Of a stretch of 64,000 bases of DNA, positions 17,925 to 25,872 are shown piece by piece; position 1 is the first letter of the stretch; the number at the start of each line of letters is the position of its first letter. A program made the position numbers and the translations under genes. The notes under the pieces were generated by a model. The model searched no databases. It was not told where the DNA came from and was given only the letters and a program-made list of their open reading frames with translations. The DNA lies in contig NZ_OY726398.1 of the NCBI RefSeq assembly GCF_963378105.1, positions 3,968,001-4,032,000 on the forward strand, given 5' to 3'. Source of the stretch: Mycolicibacter sp. MU0102. Lineage in GTDB: Bacteria; Actinomycetota; Actinomycetes; Mycobacteriales; Mycobacteriaceae.

Positions 17925-18332
17925 TCAATAGGACCGGCCATCGGCGTACCGCTGCCGCCGGTAATAGCGCCCCCTGCCACGATTCCTCGCCTTGTAAGTC
18001 GGCAGCTGACTGTCACAGTTGGGACAAACAAGCCGCAGATTCTCACGACGGTTATTGTTCGCGTCTCCATCGATGTGGTCGATGATCAGCGTCAAGGAAG
18101 CGCTGTTCCACGTGCCCTCGATGCCGCAGATCGCACAGCAACCGCCCTGCTGCTCATTCAAGTAGTCCCGGACATAGTTTCCGAGGTATGACGTGCCACC
18201 ACAGACTCCGGTGTCGAGCCAGGCCTCCAAGAGCAAGCGTCGGCGGTGCGACTGTTGACATGCGTTGCTACAGAACACCCTTAGCCGACGGCCTTCAAAA
18301 TCGACGCCGCACCCGAGACAGGTCACTGTCAT
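17925..18332 (-). CDS. Small HNH endonuclease-like protein
   Basis: About 135 residues from ATG 18332. Two zinc-knuckle pairs are visible: CLGCG with FCSNAC near the N-terminus, and CAICG with CPNC around the HNH core. That core has DHIDGDANNNRRENLRLVC, with the paired histidine/asparagine positions of HNH nucleases. The gene starts 37 bp beyond the 3' end of tRNA-Thr on the same strand. Such small HNH genes are often of phage or intron origin. No integrase or attachment repeat is seen, so mobility is unproven. Confidence 0.8.
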   Translation of the reverse strand: MTVTCLGCGVDFEGRRLRVFCSNACQQSHRRRLLLEAWLDTGVCGGTSYLGNYVRDYLNEQQGGCCAICGIEGTWNSASLTLIIDHIDGDANNNRRENLRLVCPNCDSQLPTYKARNRGRGRYYRRQRYADGRSY

Positions 18333-18368
18333 GAGACGGACGCTATCCGTCAGGGCCGACAGAAATGG

Positions 18369-18441
18369 AGCCGCGTGAGAGACTCGAACTCTCGACATCC
18401 GCTTTACAAGAGCGACGCTCTACCAACTGAGCTAACGCGGC
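18369..18441 (-). tRNA. tRNA-Thr (UGU anticodon)
   Basis: On the complement the sequence folds as a cloverleaf: 7-bp acceptor stem GCCGCGT/ACGCGGC, D arm GCTC/GAGC, anticodon stem around loop CTTGTAA (anticodon TGT), and T arm GAGAG-TTCGAGT-CTCTC. CCA is not encoded and the discriminator base is T. The length is 73 nt. Confidence 0.97.
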
Positions 18442-18713
18442 CGGGCCGGCTCAATGAGCCATGGCGATTGTACGACGAGGTGATGCCGTCAGATCCGCCC
18501 ACTCCCGCAGGCTCGAGCGCGCGGAGGCGCGAGCGGCGCTGCCGGCTGCCGTCGAGTCGGCAGCACCTCGCGGGAAGTGGTACAGCAAACTCGGGACCCC
18601 TCACGCGGTGAGCGCCCGATATTTCATTTGACGTTTACTGCGCTTTTTCTTACCTAAACGGGTATAGGCTCTCAGGCTGCAGGCAGTTCATTCGACTTGG
18701 GGGAAGAAGAACC
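18442..18713. other. Intergenic region between tRNA-Thr and the repeat protein
   Basis: About 270 bp with no convincing gene. It holds a 7-bp-arm stem-loop (GCTGCCG at 18545-18551, CGGCAGC at 18558-18564). Toward the right is an AT-richer stretch with TTGACG, then TACCTA 17 bp later, a plausible promoter for the repeat-protein gene. The ribosome site GGGGGAAGAAGAA precedes ATG 18714. Confidence 0.5.
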
Positions 18714-19964
18714 ATGCAGCTGACGCTCAACCCGTTTATCACCGGCACCGTCGCAATCACCAGCGCGGCCCTCGTCGCCGTCGCACCCGCAGCGCCACAA
18801 CTGGAGATCCTCCAGAACCGGTCGGTCGAACTCACCGCGGTCGCCTCGTCGGCCGCCGCCACCAACTTGGGATTCATCGTCATCGACGACGGCACCGTCG
18901 GGCTGTTCCCCCTCGGCCCGATGGCCGACATGCTCGGCCTGGGGAACGTCACGCTGGCGCAGATCGTCAATTTCTTGGGCATGGGCGATGACCAGCTGAG
19001 CGAGTTGCTCCCCGGCCTGGTCAACGGCCTTGGTCTCGGCCACACCACGGTAGGAACGCTGGTCAATGGTCTCGGACTGTCCGACATCGGGCTGGCCGGT
19101 CTGCTCAACGGCCTGGTCGACGGGCTCGGCTTGGACAGCGTCACCCTCGGCGCTCTGGTCGACGGCCTGGGCTTGGGCGGCCAGAACGTCGGCGCCCTGG
19201 CCCTGGGTCTGGTCGACGGTTTGGGTCTGGGCGGTGTCACCCTGGACCAGTTGGTGACCGGCCTGGGCTTCGGTGACATGGAGCTGAAAGACCTGGCACC
19301 GATCCTCACCTCCTTGGGCTCCGCCGTGCCGGGCCTGAACAACGTCACGTTCGGTGACGTGGTGAGCGGGCTGGGCATGAGCAACGTTCAGCTGAGCACG
19401 ATCCTCACCGACCTCGGCGGAAACGCCATCTTCCTCAACACCTTGCTGGGGTGGGTCGGGGTGATCCCGGGCCTCAACAACATCACCACTCTGGGCGGTC
19501 TCCTGGATCTCGCCGGCCTAACCAATGCCGCAGTCTTCCCCGGCGTGGTGAATCTGCTGACCGACCCCGCCGCTGGTGTCGGCGGCATCAGCCTCAGCAG
19601 CGCACTCGATGTCCTGGGCCTGGACGGTGTCACCCTGGATCAGCTGCTGCCCACGCTCCCGCTGAACATGTCCGTCGCCGGCCTGCTGGGCGGACTGGGC
19701 CTGGATGACACCACCCTCGGCGACTTGCTCGGTTCCGGGCTGATCCCGTCGGCTGCCACGGTGGGCGGCCTGGTCGATTCGCTGGGCCTGTCGAGTACCA
19801 CCCTCGACGCCCTGATCGCCGGGCTCAACGGCTCAGGACTGAGCCTGCTCAACGACAGCCTGAACGACCTGCTCACCAACGTCGGCGTCGACGATGCCAC
19901 CATCGACGACCTGCTCACCGGGCTCGGCCTCTACGACCACGCCCTGTTCAGCTTCAGCTTCTAA
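18714..19964 (+). CDS. Secreted Leu/Gly-rich tandem-repeat protein, mycobacterial surface type
   Basis: A 416-residue protein with an N-terminal export signal (hydrophobic segment at about 9-28 ending APAAP), then the segment NRSVELTAVASSAAA seen in some mycobacterial PE/PPE-like surface proteins. From residue about 60 to the end it consists of near-tandem units with core LVDGLGLGGVTLDQLV, one unit every 15-22 residues, giving regular leucine spacing. No PE or PPE motif is present. It ends in aromatic FSFSF, an outer-membrane-like C-terminus. Function unknown; surface exposure or fibre formation is inferred. A strong hairpin follows the stop. Confidence 0.8.
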   Translation: MQLTLNPFITGTVAITSAALVAVAPAAPQLEILQNRSVELTAVASSAAATNLGFIVIDDGTVGLFPLGPMADMLGLGNVTLAQIVNFLGMGDDQLSELLPGLVNGLGLGHTTVGTLVNGLGLSDIGLAGLLNGLVDGLGLDSVTLGALVDGLGLGGQNVGALALGLVDGLGLGGVTLDQLVTGLGFGDMELKDLAPILTSLGSAVPGLNNVTFGDVVSGLGMSNVQLSTILTDLGGNAIFLNTLLGWVGVIPGLNNITTLGGLLDLAGLTNAAVFPGVVNLLTDPAAGVGGISLSSALDVLGLDGVTLDQLLPTLPLNMSVAGLLGGLGLDDTTLGDLLGSGLIPSAATVGGLVDSLGLSSTTLDALIAGLNGSGLSLLNDSLNDLLTNVGVDDATIDDLLTGLGLYDHALFSFSF

Positions 19965-19971
19965 AGGCAGT

Positions 19972-19999
19972 CCCCGGGCCGGCAAAGGCAGGCCCGGGG
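19972..19999. terminator. GC-rich convergent terminator hairpin
   Basis: Perfect 9-bp arms CCCCGGGCC (19972-19980) and GGCCCGGGG (19991-19999) with a 10-nt loop, between the convergent repeat-protein and hydrolase genes. No clear U-tract, as is common in mycobacteria. It could serve both strands. Confidence 0.65.
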
Positions 20000-20013
20000 C
20001 TGGGCAAACCGCG

Positions 20014-20874
20014 TCAGTCGCGGGTCAGGTACTCCAGCACCACGCGGGTGAAGGCGTCCTTGGCCTCGATCATGGTCCAGTGCCCGCAGTTGGGGAACAC
20101 GTGCGTCTCGGCGTCGGGGATGGTCCGCATCGGGATCAGCGCCATGTCCAGCGGACTGACCCGGTCGTCGCGGCCCCAGGTGACCAGCGTCGGCGTCTTG
20201 AGCCGGTGCATCATCGCCCACGGCAGCGGTCCCTTGGACGCCTGCATCATCTTCACCATGTTGGTGAAGGCTTCCTTGCCGTACATCCGCCGTGCGCTGG
20301 CCAGGGTGTCGGGGTCGGTGGCCAGTGCCCACCGCTCCTCGATCAGCTCTTCGGTGATCACCGAGGGGTCGTAGACCATCGAGTGCAGCCAACGCACCAG
20401 CGCGTCACGGCTGGGGTTGTCGACGAAGTCCTGCAGCAACCGGATTCCCTCGGCCGGTCCCGGGCTGAGCAGGTTGGTGCCGATGCCGCCGATGGTCACC
20501 AGCTTGCGCACCTTGTCGGGGTTGCCGATCGCGTAGCCGATGCCAACGCCGCCACCCATCGAGTTGCCCACGATGCTGAACTGGTCCAGACCCAGCGCTT
20601 CAACGAAGGCCGGCACCGCGCCGAACGCAGTCACCATGGGATGCCCGCCGAAGTCGTCGCTGATCCCGAACCCGGGGAACTCCAGCACCAGGCAACGGAA
20701 GTGCTCGGCGAACGCCGGCAGCACGCCGCGGTAGTTGCGCCATCCGGTCACGCCCGGCCCGGAGCCGTGCAGCAGCAGCAGCGTCGGCCCGTCGCCGGCT
20801 TCGTGGTAGCGCAGCACCCCTTGCTCGGTGGTGACCTCGCGCAGGGTGTCGTCGTGGCTCAGCTCGGCCGGCAT
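20014..20874 (-). CDS. hsaD: Meta-cleavage-product alpha/beta hydrolase, HsaD-like
   Basis: A 286-residue hydrolase of the BphD/HsaD type. The nucleophile elbow is GNSMGGG (Ser 105), the acid GRDDRVSP (Asp about 237) and the base NCGHW (His 265). HGSGPGVTGW supplies the oxyanion region typical of C-C hydrolases. HsaD cleaves the 4,9-DSHA ring-fission product of steroids into a DOHNAA-type acid and a C5 dienoate. The extradiol dioxygenase partner is encoded at 41415. It is the last gene of a four-gene leftward operon with an esterase and two SDRs. The exact substrate is inferred. Confidence 0.8.
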   Translation of the reverse strand: MPAELSHDDTLREVTTEQGVLRYHEAGDGPTLLLLHGSGPGVTGWRNYRGVLPAFAEHFRCLVLEFPGFGISDDFGGHPMVTAFGAVPAFVEALGLDQFSIVGNSMGGGVGIGYAIGNPDKVRKLVTIGGIGTNLLSPGPAEGIRLLQDFVDNPSRDALVRWLHSMVYDPSVITEELIEERWALATDPDTLASARRMYGKEAFTNMVKMMQASKGPLPWAMMHRLKTPTLVTWGRDDRVSPLDMALIPMRTIPDAETHVFPNCGHWTMIEAKDAFTRVVLEYLTRD

Positions 20875-20883
20875 GTGTTCTCC

Positions 20884-21690
20884 TCAAAGATCCCGAAAGT
20901 CTTTAGACACGCTAATGCCGGACGATGCCCGTCGCGGTGTCGGGGTCGGGATCTTGCCCGCGCTTGCTCCGCCGTCGACGGCCAGTTCGGCTCCGGTCAC
21001 ATACGCCGAGGCATCCGAGGCCAAGAAGGCGACCACGTCGGCGACTTCGGAGGGCAGCCCGATGCGGGTCAGCGGTGCTGCCGGGTGTCGCCCCAACCCG
21101 GGCCGGACGCCCAGGTGCGCGACCATCGGGGTGTCGATCATGCCGGGGTGGACCGAGTTGACGCGAATCCCATAGGGCCCCAATTCGATTGCCGCGACCT
21201 TCGTCATGCCGCGCAGCCCCCACTTCGATGCCCCGTAGGCGCTGTAGCCGGCCAGACCCTGCAATCCGGCTTGCGATGACACATTGATCACCGACCCGCC
21301 GCCGCTGGCCTGCATCGGCTCCACCACCGCCTTGACGCCCAGAAACGCCCCGATGAGGTTGACTCGCAGCATCGCATTGAAACCCGCGGCGGACTGTTCG
21401 ACGAGCGGAATCGACTGGCAGATCGCGGCATTGTTGACCAGCACATCGAGGCGCCCGAACTCGCTGACCGCAGTCTGGACCACGGTCTTCCACCCGGCCT
21501 CGTCGCCGACGTCGTGGCGCACGAACCGGGCCCCGAGTTCGGCGGCGAGGCGCTCCCCGTCGTCGGCCTGCACATCGGTGAGCACCACCTGAGCGCCGAG
21601 CTCGGTGAACAGCCGGGCCTCAGCGGCGCCCTGCCCGCGTGCGGCCCCGGTGATGATGGCGACCTTGCCGGTCAGGTCAATTCCGGCCAT
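20884..21690 (-). CDS. Short-chain dehydrogenase/reductase, hydroxysteroid-dehydrogenase-like
   Basis: A 268-residue SDR with TGAARGQG, NNAA, catalytic YGASK and ending VDGG; LTDVQ after beta-2 suggests NAD(H). NIRVNSVHPGM-type segments (GIRVNSVHPGMIDTPM) are typical of 3-alpha/20-beta hydroxysteroid dehydrogenases. The start shares one base with the stop of the SDR before it and the stop is 9 bp from the hydrolase start, so the genes are co-translated. A C-terminal tail of about 20 residues (TPTPRRASSGISVSKDF) is unusual. Confidence 0.85.
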   Translation of the reverse strand: MAGIDLTGKVAIITGAARGQGAAEARLFTELGAQVVLTDVQADDGERLAAELGARFVRHDVGDEAGWKTVVQTAVSEFGRLDVLVNNAAICQSIPLVEQSAAGFNAMLRVNLIGAFLGVKAVVEPMQASGGGSVINVSSQAGLQGLAGYSAYGASKWGLRGMTKVAAIELGPYGIRVNSVHPGMIDTPMVAHLGVRPGLGRHPAAPLTRIGLPSEVADVVAFLASDASAYVTGAELAVDGGASAGKIPTPTPRRASSGISVSKDFRDL

Positions 21691-22487
21691 CAGTCGCGGT
21701 CCTGATCGATACCGGTCAACATCAGTTCGGAAACCCGCCGGGGGAACTCGGCGAACTTGGCCATCGCCACGATGTTGCGCGGCATGATGACATGCCGGCG
21801 GTTGCGCTCGACCGCCCCCGCAATGGCCTCCGAAACCGCCACCGGGTCAAGGGATTCGCGGGGAATCATCCGCCACCGAATGGATCGCTCAATGGTGCGC
21901 CGGGCCGGCCCGAACGCCCGGATGTGGTCGATCATGTCCGTCTTGACCTCGCCGATCTGCACCAGCGTGGTGCCAACCGGCTTTCCCCGCAACTCCCCGC
22001 GAATGCCGGCGGTGAAGTGACTCAGCCCGGCCTTCGACGACCCGTAGAGCGTCAGGCCGGGCCCCTGCGAGATGGCGCCCATCGACGACACGTTGACGAC
22101 ATGGCCGCGACCGCGCGCCACCATGCCCGGTATCACCTGGCGGCACAGTTCCATCGGCGCTGCCAGGTTGATCTGCAGCAGGTTGCGTACCTGCGCAGGG
22201 GTCGCCTCGTGAAACCGGCCGACATGGTCGACGCCGGCGTTGTTGATCAGCACGTCCACCGGCCCATCGGCTTCCACCCGGTCGACCAGTGCCTCCACCG
22301 CCGCCGGGTCGGACAGGTCGGTCGGGTAAGCCTTGCCGTCGAGCTCCTTGGCCAGGATCTCCAGCGCCGCACCATCGCGCGCCACCAGCGCGACGTCGGC
22401 GCCGCGCTCGGCAACCACCTGGGCGATGCTCCTGCCCAGACCACGGCTGGCGCCGGTGATCAAGACCCGAGCGTTCCTCAGCTGCAT
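21690..22487 (-). CDS. Short-chain dehydrogenase/reductase, 265 aa
   Basis: Starts at ATG 22487 inside the 3' end of the esterase gene (10-bp overlap). TGASRGLG, NNAG and catalytic YGSSK are present. ARDG after beta-2 has a basic residue, which favours NADP(H). The C-terminus is longer and basic (RNRRHVIMPRNIVAMAKFAEFPRRVSEL), as in membrane-associated SDRs acting on lipids. The substrate is unknown. Operon context suggests a steroid-derived ketone or alcohol. Confidence 0.85.
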   Translation of the reverse strand: MQLRNARVLITGASRGLGRSIAQVVAERGADVALVARDGAALEILAKELDGKAYPTDLSDPAAVEALVDRVEADGPVDVLINNAGVDHVGRFHEATPAQVRNLLQINLAAPMELCRQVIPGMVARGRGHVVNVSSMGAISQGPGLTLYGSSKAGLSHFTAGIRGELRGKPVGTTLVQIGEVKTDMIDHIRAFGPARRTIERSIRWRMIPRESLDPVAVSEAIAGAVERNRRHVIMPRNIVAMAKFAEFPRRVSELMLTGIDQDRD

Positions 22488-23443
22488 GGTGATCCTTCCG
22501 GTAGGGCCGCACGGAGCACCGCGCAGACGTCGTCGCTGGCTTGGGCCGCGAAGGGCAGATGGTCTGCCAGATTGAAGAAGCCGTGGAAGCCCTGCGCGTA
22601 GCGCGTGACGCTGGCCGCCACGCCGGCGTCCTGAAGCCGCTGGGCGTACTCCTCGCCCTCGGCGCACAGCGGGTCCAGCGCGCCGGTGACGACGTGGGCC
22701 GGCGGTAGGCCGGTGAAGTCACCGAGGATCGGCGAAGCCAGTACAGCGGTCCGGTCGCCGTCGCGACCCAGGTACTGCTCGGTGAACCACTGCATGTGCG
22801 CCGCGGTGAGGGTCCCGTTGGGGGCGGGCCGGGCACCGGACGCCGACGCCTGCTTGCGTCGCTGATCGACGACGGGATAGATGAGCAACTGGAATGCGAT
22901 CGCGGGCCCGCCATGGTCGCGGGCGAGCATGGCCACCACCGCGGCCAGGTTGCCGCCGGCACTGTCACCGGCGACTACGAACCGCGCCGGATCGCCGCCG
23001 AGTTCGGCCAGATGGGCCGCCACCCACTGGGTGGCCGCCCAGGCGTCATCGATCGCGGCGGGGAACGGCGCTTCGGGAGCCAGCCGGTACTCGACCGACA
23101 CCACGATCGCTCCGGCACCGTTGGCGAGCCGGCGACAGCAGGAGTCGTGCGAGTCGAGGTCGCACAGTACGAAGCCGCCGCCGTGGAAATAGACCAGCAC
23201 CGGCAGCTTCTCCCCGGGTGTGCCCGGCACGAGGGGGAAGTAGATGCGCACCTGCATCGGGCCGGCGGGGCCGGGAATGTGGCGCTCATCGACCCAGCCC
23301 ACCGGGACGGGTCTAGCCGGTCGCCGGCTCGCTTTCAGGCTGGCCCGCACCTGGACCGCGTCGCCGTCACCGGCCGCGATGGATGCGAAGGCCGCGCTCA
23401 TCCGGTCGGCCAGCTCGGTCTGCATCGAGGCGATATCGCTCAC
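22478..23443 (-). CDS. HSL-family (Lip) esterase/lipase
   Basis: About 321 residues from GTG 23443 (TTG 23452 also in frame). Hormone-sensitive-lipase signature: oxyanion motif YFHGGGFVLCDLDSH, nucleophile VAGDSAGGN, acid in VTGALDPLCAEGE, and His in YAQGFHGFFN. Likely hydrolyses short- or medium-chain esters. First gene of the esterase-SDR-SDR-HsaD operon and divergent from a WS/DGAT gene. Near three BVMOs that make esters from ketones, it is a candidate for cleaving such products. Confidence 0.87.
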   Translation of the reverse strand: MSDIASMQTELADRMSAAFASIAAGDGDAVQVRASLKASRRPARPVPVGWVDERHIPGPAGPMQVRIYFPLVPGTPGEKLPVLVYFHGGGFVLCDLDSHDSCCRRLANGAGAIVVSVEYRLAPEAPFPAAIDDAWAATQWVAAHLAELGGDPARFVVAGDSAGGNLAAVVAMLARDHGGPAIAFQLLIYPVVDQRRKQASASGARPAPNGTLTAAHMQWFTEQYLGRDGDRTAVLASPILGDFTGLPPAHVVTGALDPLCAEGEEYAQRLQDAGVAASVTRYAQGFHGFFNLADHLPFAAQASDDVCAVLRAALPEGSPCS

Positions 23444-23484
23444 GCAGCGCAACGTAGAACGCGCCGCACTCCGGCGAATCCCGA

Positions 23485-23503
23485 TGTCTCAATGGCCGAG
23501 ACA
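23485..23503. promoter_or_regulatory. Inverted repeat in the divergent esterase / WS-DGAT promoter region
   Basis: TGTCTC-N7-GAGACA, a perfect 6-bp dyad, enclosed by weaker CCCGA (23480) and TCGGG (23509) arms, midway between divergent genes. Candidate operator. Confidence 0.4.
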
Positions 23504-23577
23504 ACGTGTCGGGCCGGGCACACCGCAGGCATACAAGTGAACCGGACCACATCACGGCGAGAGCGAGTGGAGCGACA

Positions 23578-25020
23578 ATGCGGCGTCTGACCGGCGAGGA
23601 CAACAGCTTTCTGGCGTGGGAGAACGCCGCCCAACCGCAGCACACCATCAAGGTGATGGTGCTCGACCCGAGCCGCGGTCAACGGCCACTCACCTTCGAG
23701 GCGGTCAAGGCGATGGTCCCGGGCCTGGTAGACCGGATCGAGCCGCTGCAGTGGCAGTTACTGATGCCCCGGTTGCGACTCGGTCGGCCCTGGTGGGTGG
23801 TCCGTCCGCACATCGACGTCGAGCACCACGTCCGGCGGGTCACCCTCACCGCGCCCGGGGGCGATCACGAACTGGCGCTGGCGATCAACGTGATCTTCCA
23901 CGACCGCCTCGACCGCAGCCGCCCGGCCTGGCAGCTGTTCTACGTCGACGGCTTGACCGACGGCAGGATCGCGCTGATCTGGAAGATTCACCACGCGGTC
24001 GCCGACGGCACGGCCTCGCTGCGCATCCTGGAAGCACTGTGCGGCACCGAGACCGGCCCCTCGACCCTGCCGCAGAACGAGCGCCGGCCGGCGCCGTGGC
24101 ACTGGCTTCCGATGGTGGCGCGCCATCAACTCGCTGCGGCGCTCGGCCTGCCCCGGGTCGTGGCCCGCACCGCCGCGGTGAGCCGGGTCATTCTGCGGCG
24201 CCGCCGCGACGGCAAGCCGGGCTATGCCGCCGCGTTCGCCGCGCCCGGCGCCCGCTTCAACGCGCCACTGACCGCGGAGCGCCACTTCGCCTTCCGCGGC
24301 TGCGACATGACGGTCGTCAAGGAAGTCGCTCGGGCTTACGGAGTGACGGTCAACGACGTGTTCCTGGCCGTCTGCAGCGGCGCGTTGCGCGCCTACCTCG
24401 ACCGAAACGGCGAACTGACCGAGGAAGCACTCACCGCGGTGGTGCCGGTGTCGATGCGCCCTCCCGAGGGCGACCCCTGGGGAAACAAGGTGGCCCGGTG
24501 GAACGTCGCGCTGGCCACCGACATCGCCGATCCGCTCGAGCGGCTGACCACGATCGCCGCGGCGACTCGAATCGCCCGCGAGGTTCAGGCCGAACGCGAC
24601 CTGTGGCTGCAGCACGACTGGATGGAGTACTGGCCGCTGTTCTGGTTCTACTCGCGCGCCCTGCCGCTAATCGGTGAGCGGACCACACACCGACCGACGT
24701 TCAGCCTGATCGCATCGAATATGCGAGGGCCGCAACAGCTTTACTTTAGCGGAGCGCCGGTTGAGCGGTTGATCTCGTCAGGTCCGCTGGTGTTCCCGAT
24801 GGGGTTGAACTTCACCGGGTGGAGCTACGAAGGCCAGCTGACGATCGGGGTGCTCAGCTGTGGGGCGCACGTGCCCGACCCCTGGCAGATCGCCGACGGC
24901 CTGCCTGCGGCACTGGCCGAGCTGGCGAGCGCAGCCTCAGCGGTCGAGGTCGTCGAGCAGTCGCAGTGCCAGCCGGCATCCGGTGTGGACATCACGCCAC
25001 AGGCGGGCGACCGGGTCTAG
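23578..25020 (+). CDS. Wax ester synthase/diacylglycerol acyltransferase (WS/DGAT, Tgs-like)
   Basis: About 480 residues from ATG 23578. The acyltransferase motif HHAVADG lies in WKIHHAVADGTASLRI. Further family blocks are TVNDVFLAVCSGALRAYL, VPVSMRPPEGDPWGNKV and the C-terminal PLVFPMGLNFTGWSYEGQL. These enzymes esterify acyl-CoA to diacylglycerol or long-chain alcohols; some mycobacterial members remain uncharacterised. The last about 28 residues run beyond the family core and overlap the convergent gene by 84 bp. Confidence 0.88.
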   Translation: MRRLTGEDNSFLAWENAAQPQHTIKVMVLDPSRGQRPLTFEAVKAMVPGLVDRIEPLQWQLLMPRLRLGRPWWVVRPHIDVEHHVRRVTLTAPGGDHELALAINVIFHDRLDRSRPAWQLFYVDGLTDGRIALIWKIHHAVADGTASLRILEALCGTETGPSTLPQNERRPAPWHWLPMVARHQLAAALGLPRVVARTAAVSRVILRRRRDGKPGYAAAFAAPGARFNAPLTAERHFAFRGCDMTVVKEVARAYGVTVNDVFLAVCSGALRAYLDRNGELTEEALTAVVPVSMRPPEGDPWGNKVARWNVALATDIADPLERLTTIAAATRIAREVQAERDLWLQHDWMEYWPLFWFYSRALPLIGERTTHRPTFSLIASNMRGPQQLYFSGAPVERLISSGPLVFPMGLNFTGWSYEGQLTIGVLSCGAHVPDPWQIADGLPAALAELASAASAVEVVEQSQCQPASGVDITPQAGDRV

Positions 25021-25803
25021 GGCGTCCAGCGCGTGGCCGCGGCTGCTGCCCAGAACGCGGTCGGCGGCGTCGCGGGCCCGCACGGCGGCCTGACGCTGAG
25101 CCCGCGCCGCGGTCGGCGGCTCCTGCGTCAGCGACGCGACGACCTGCAGCGTGGCGGCGTCGATATCGGCGGCGGCCCGGGCCGCATGCCGGGTCGACAC
25201 CGCCAGATCGGCCGTCTCCGCGCTGCCGTAGGAGGCGGCCAGCTTCTCCTGGACCTGGGCGACGTGCGCCCGCCACAGTCCGTCGGCGGCACCGGCCACC
25301 GCGGCGGCCGCCGCTGCGCCGGTGATGACGGCGGCACTGTCATTGCGCGCCGGAAAGACCCGCTCGTCGGCGACGGGCAAGGCCGTCACCGTCAGCTCGG
25401 CGAGCCCGGCCTCGGGCAGCCCACCAGGTTCGGTGGGCGCTACCGCCGCGACATCGGCGCGCGGCACCAGTACCAGACGGTCGTCATCTGCTGTCAACAG
25501 CAACCAGTCCGCGAGATCGGCGCCGGCGACATCGCACCACTGACCGGTCAGCCGGCCTCGCTCCAACCGGCCGCCCGGGCCTCGGCCGATCGCGACCCGC
25601 GCTCCGTTGTCACCACCCCAGATGTCGGTACCGGCGTGATCGGGCAGGGCGCCGGCCCAGTAGGCCGCCGCGTTGGCCATCGCGCAACGCCAGCCCGCGG
25701 ACCCGTCCTGTGCGGCTGCGGCCGCCACGGCAGCGATGAATTCCCCGACCGGCATGGATTGGCCGCCGAATCGCTTGGGCTGCAACATCTTCCAGGCTCC
25801 CAT
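24937..25803 (-). CDS. Shortened acyl-CoA-dehydrogenase/HsaA-like flavoprotein
   Basis: About 288 residues from ATG 25803, preceded by GAGGAGAATTCC. It aligns by eye with the divergent gene at 25873 (LQPKRFGGQ against LQPDGFGGR; DIWGGDNGARVAIG against DVWGGDPGALICSA; WRDVHTGCRLA against WRDMQTARLHA). It begins only at the equivalent of residue about 50, so it lacks the N-terminal helices. It is alanine-rich and has lost several conserved positions. It may be a decaying or non-catalytic partner subunit. Its 3' end overlaps the WS/DGAT gene by 84 bp. Confidence 0.65.
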   Translation of the reverse strand: MGAWKMLQPKRFGGQSMPVGEFIAAVAAAAAQDGSAGWRCAMANAAAYWAGALPDHAGTDIWGGDNGARVAIGRGPGGRLERGRLTGQWCDVAGADLADWLLLTADDDRLVLVPRADVAAVAPTEPGGLPEAGLAELTVTALPVADERVFPARNDSAAVITGAAAAAAVAGAADGLWRAHVAQVQEKLAASYGSAETADLAVSTRHAARAAADIDAATLQVVASLTQEPPTAARAQRQAAVRARDAADRVLGSSRGHALDALDPVARLWRDVHTGCRLALRLLDDLDR

Positions 25804-25872
25804 GGAATTCTCCTCGCGGACGTGCGGCCGGCCCCACAATGAATGCTATCCACGACACGAAGGGCGGTGCGC

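Noticed and set aside
18545..18564. 7-bp stem-loop upstream of tRNA-Thr as a terminator or riboswitch
   Set aside because: No U-tract, no conserved riboswitch core, and it could be a by-product of GC-rich sequence.
19894..21279. 461-codon plus-strand frame across the hsaD-like and SDR genes
   Set aside because: Antisense shadow of two clear enzymes; it also crosses the terminator hairpin.
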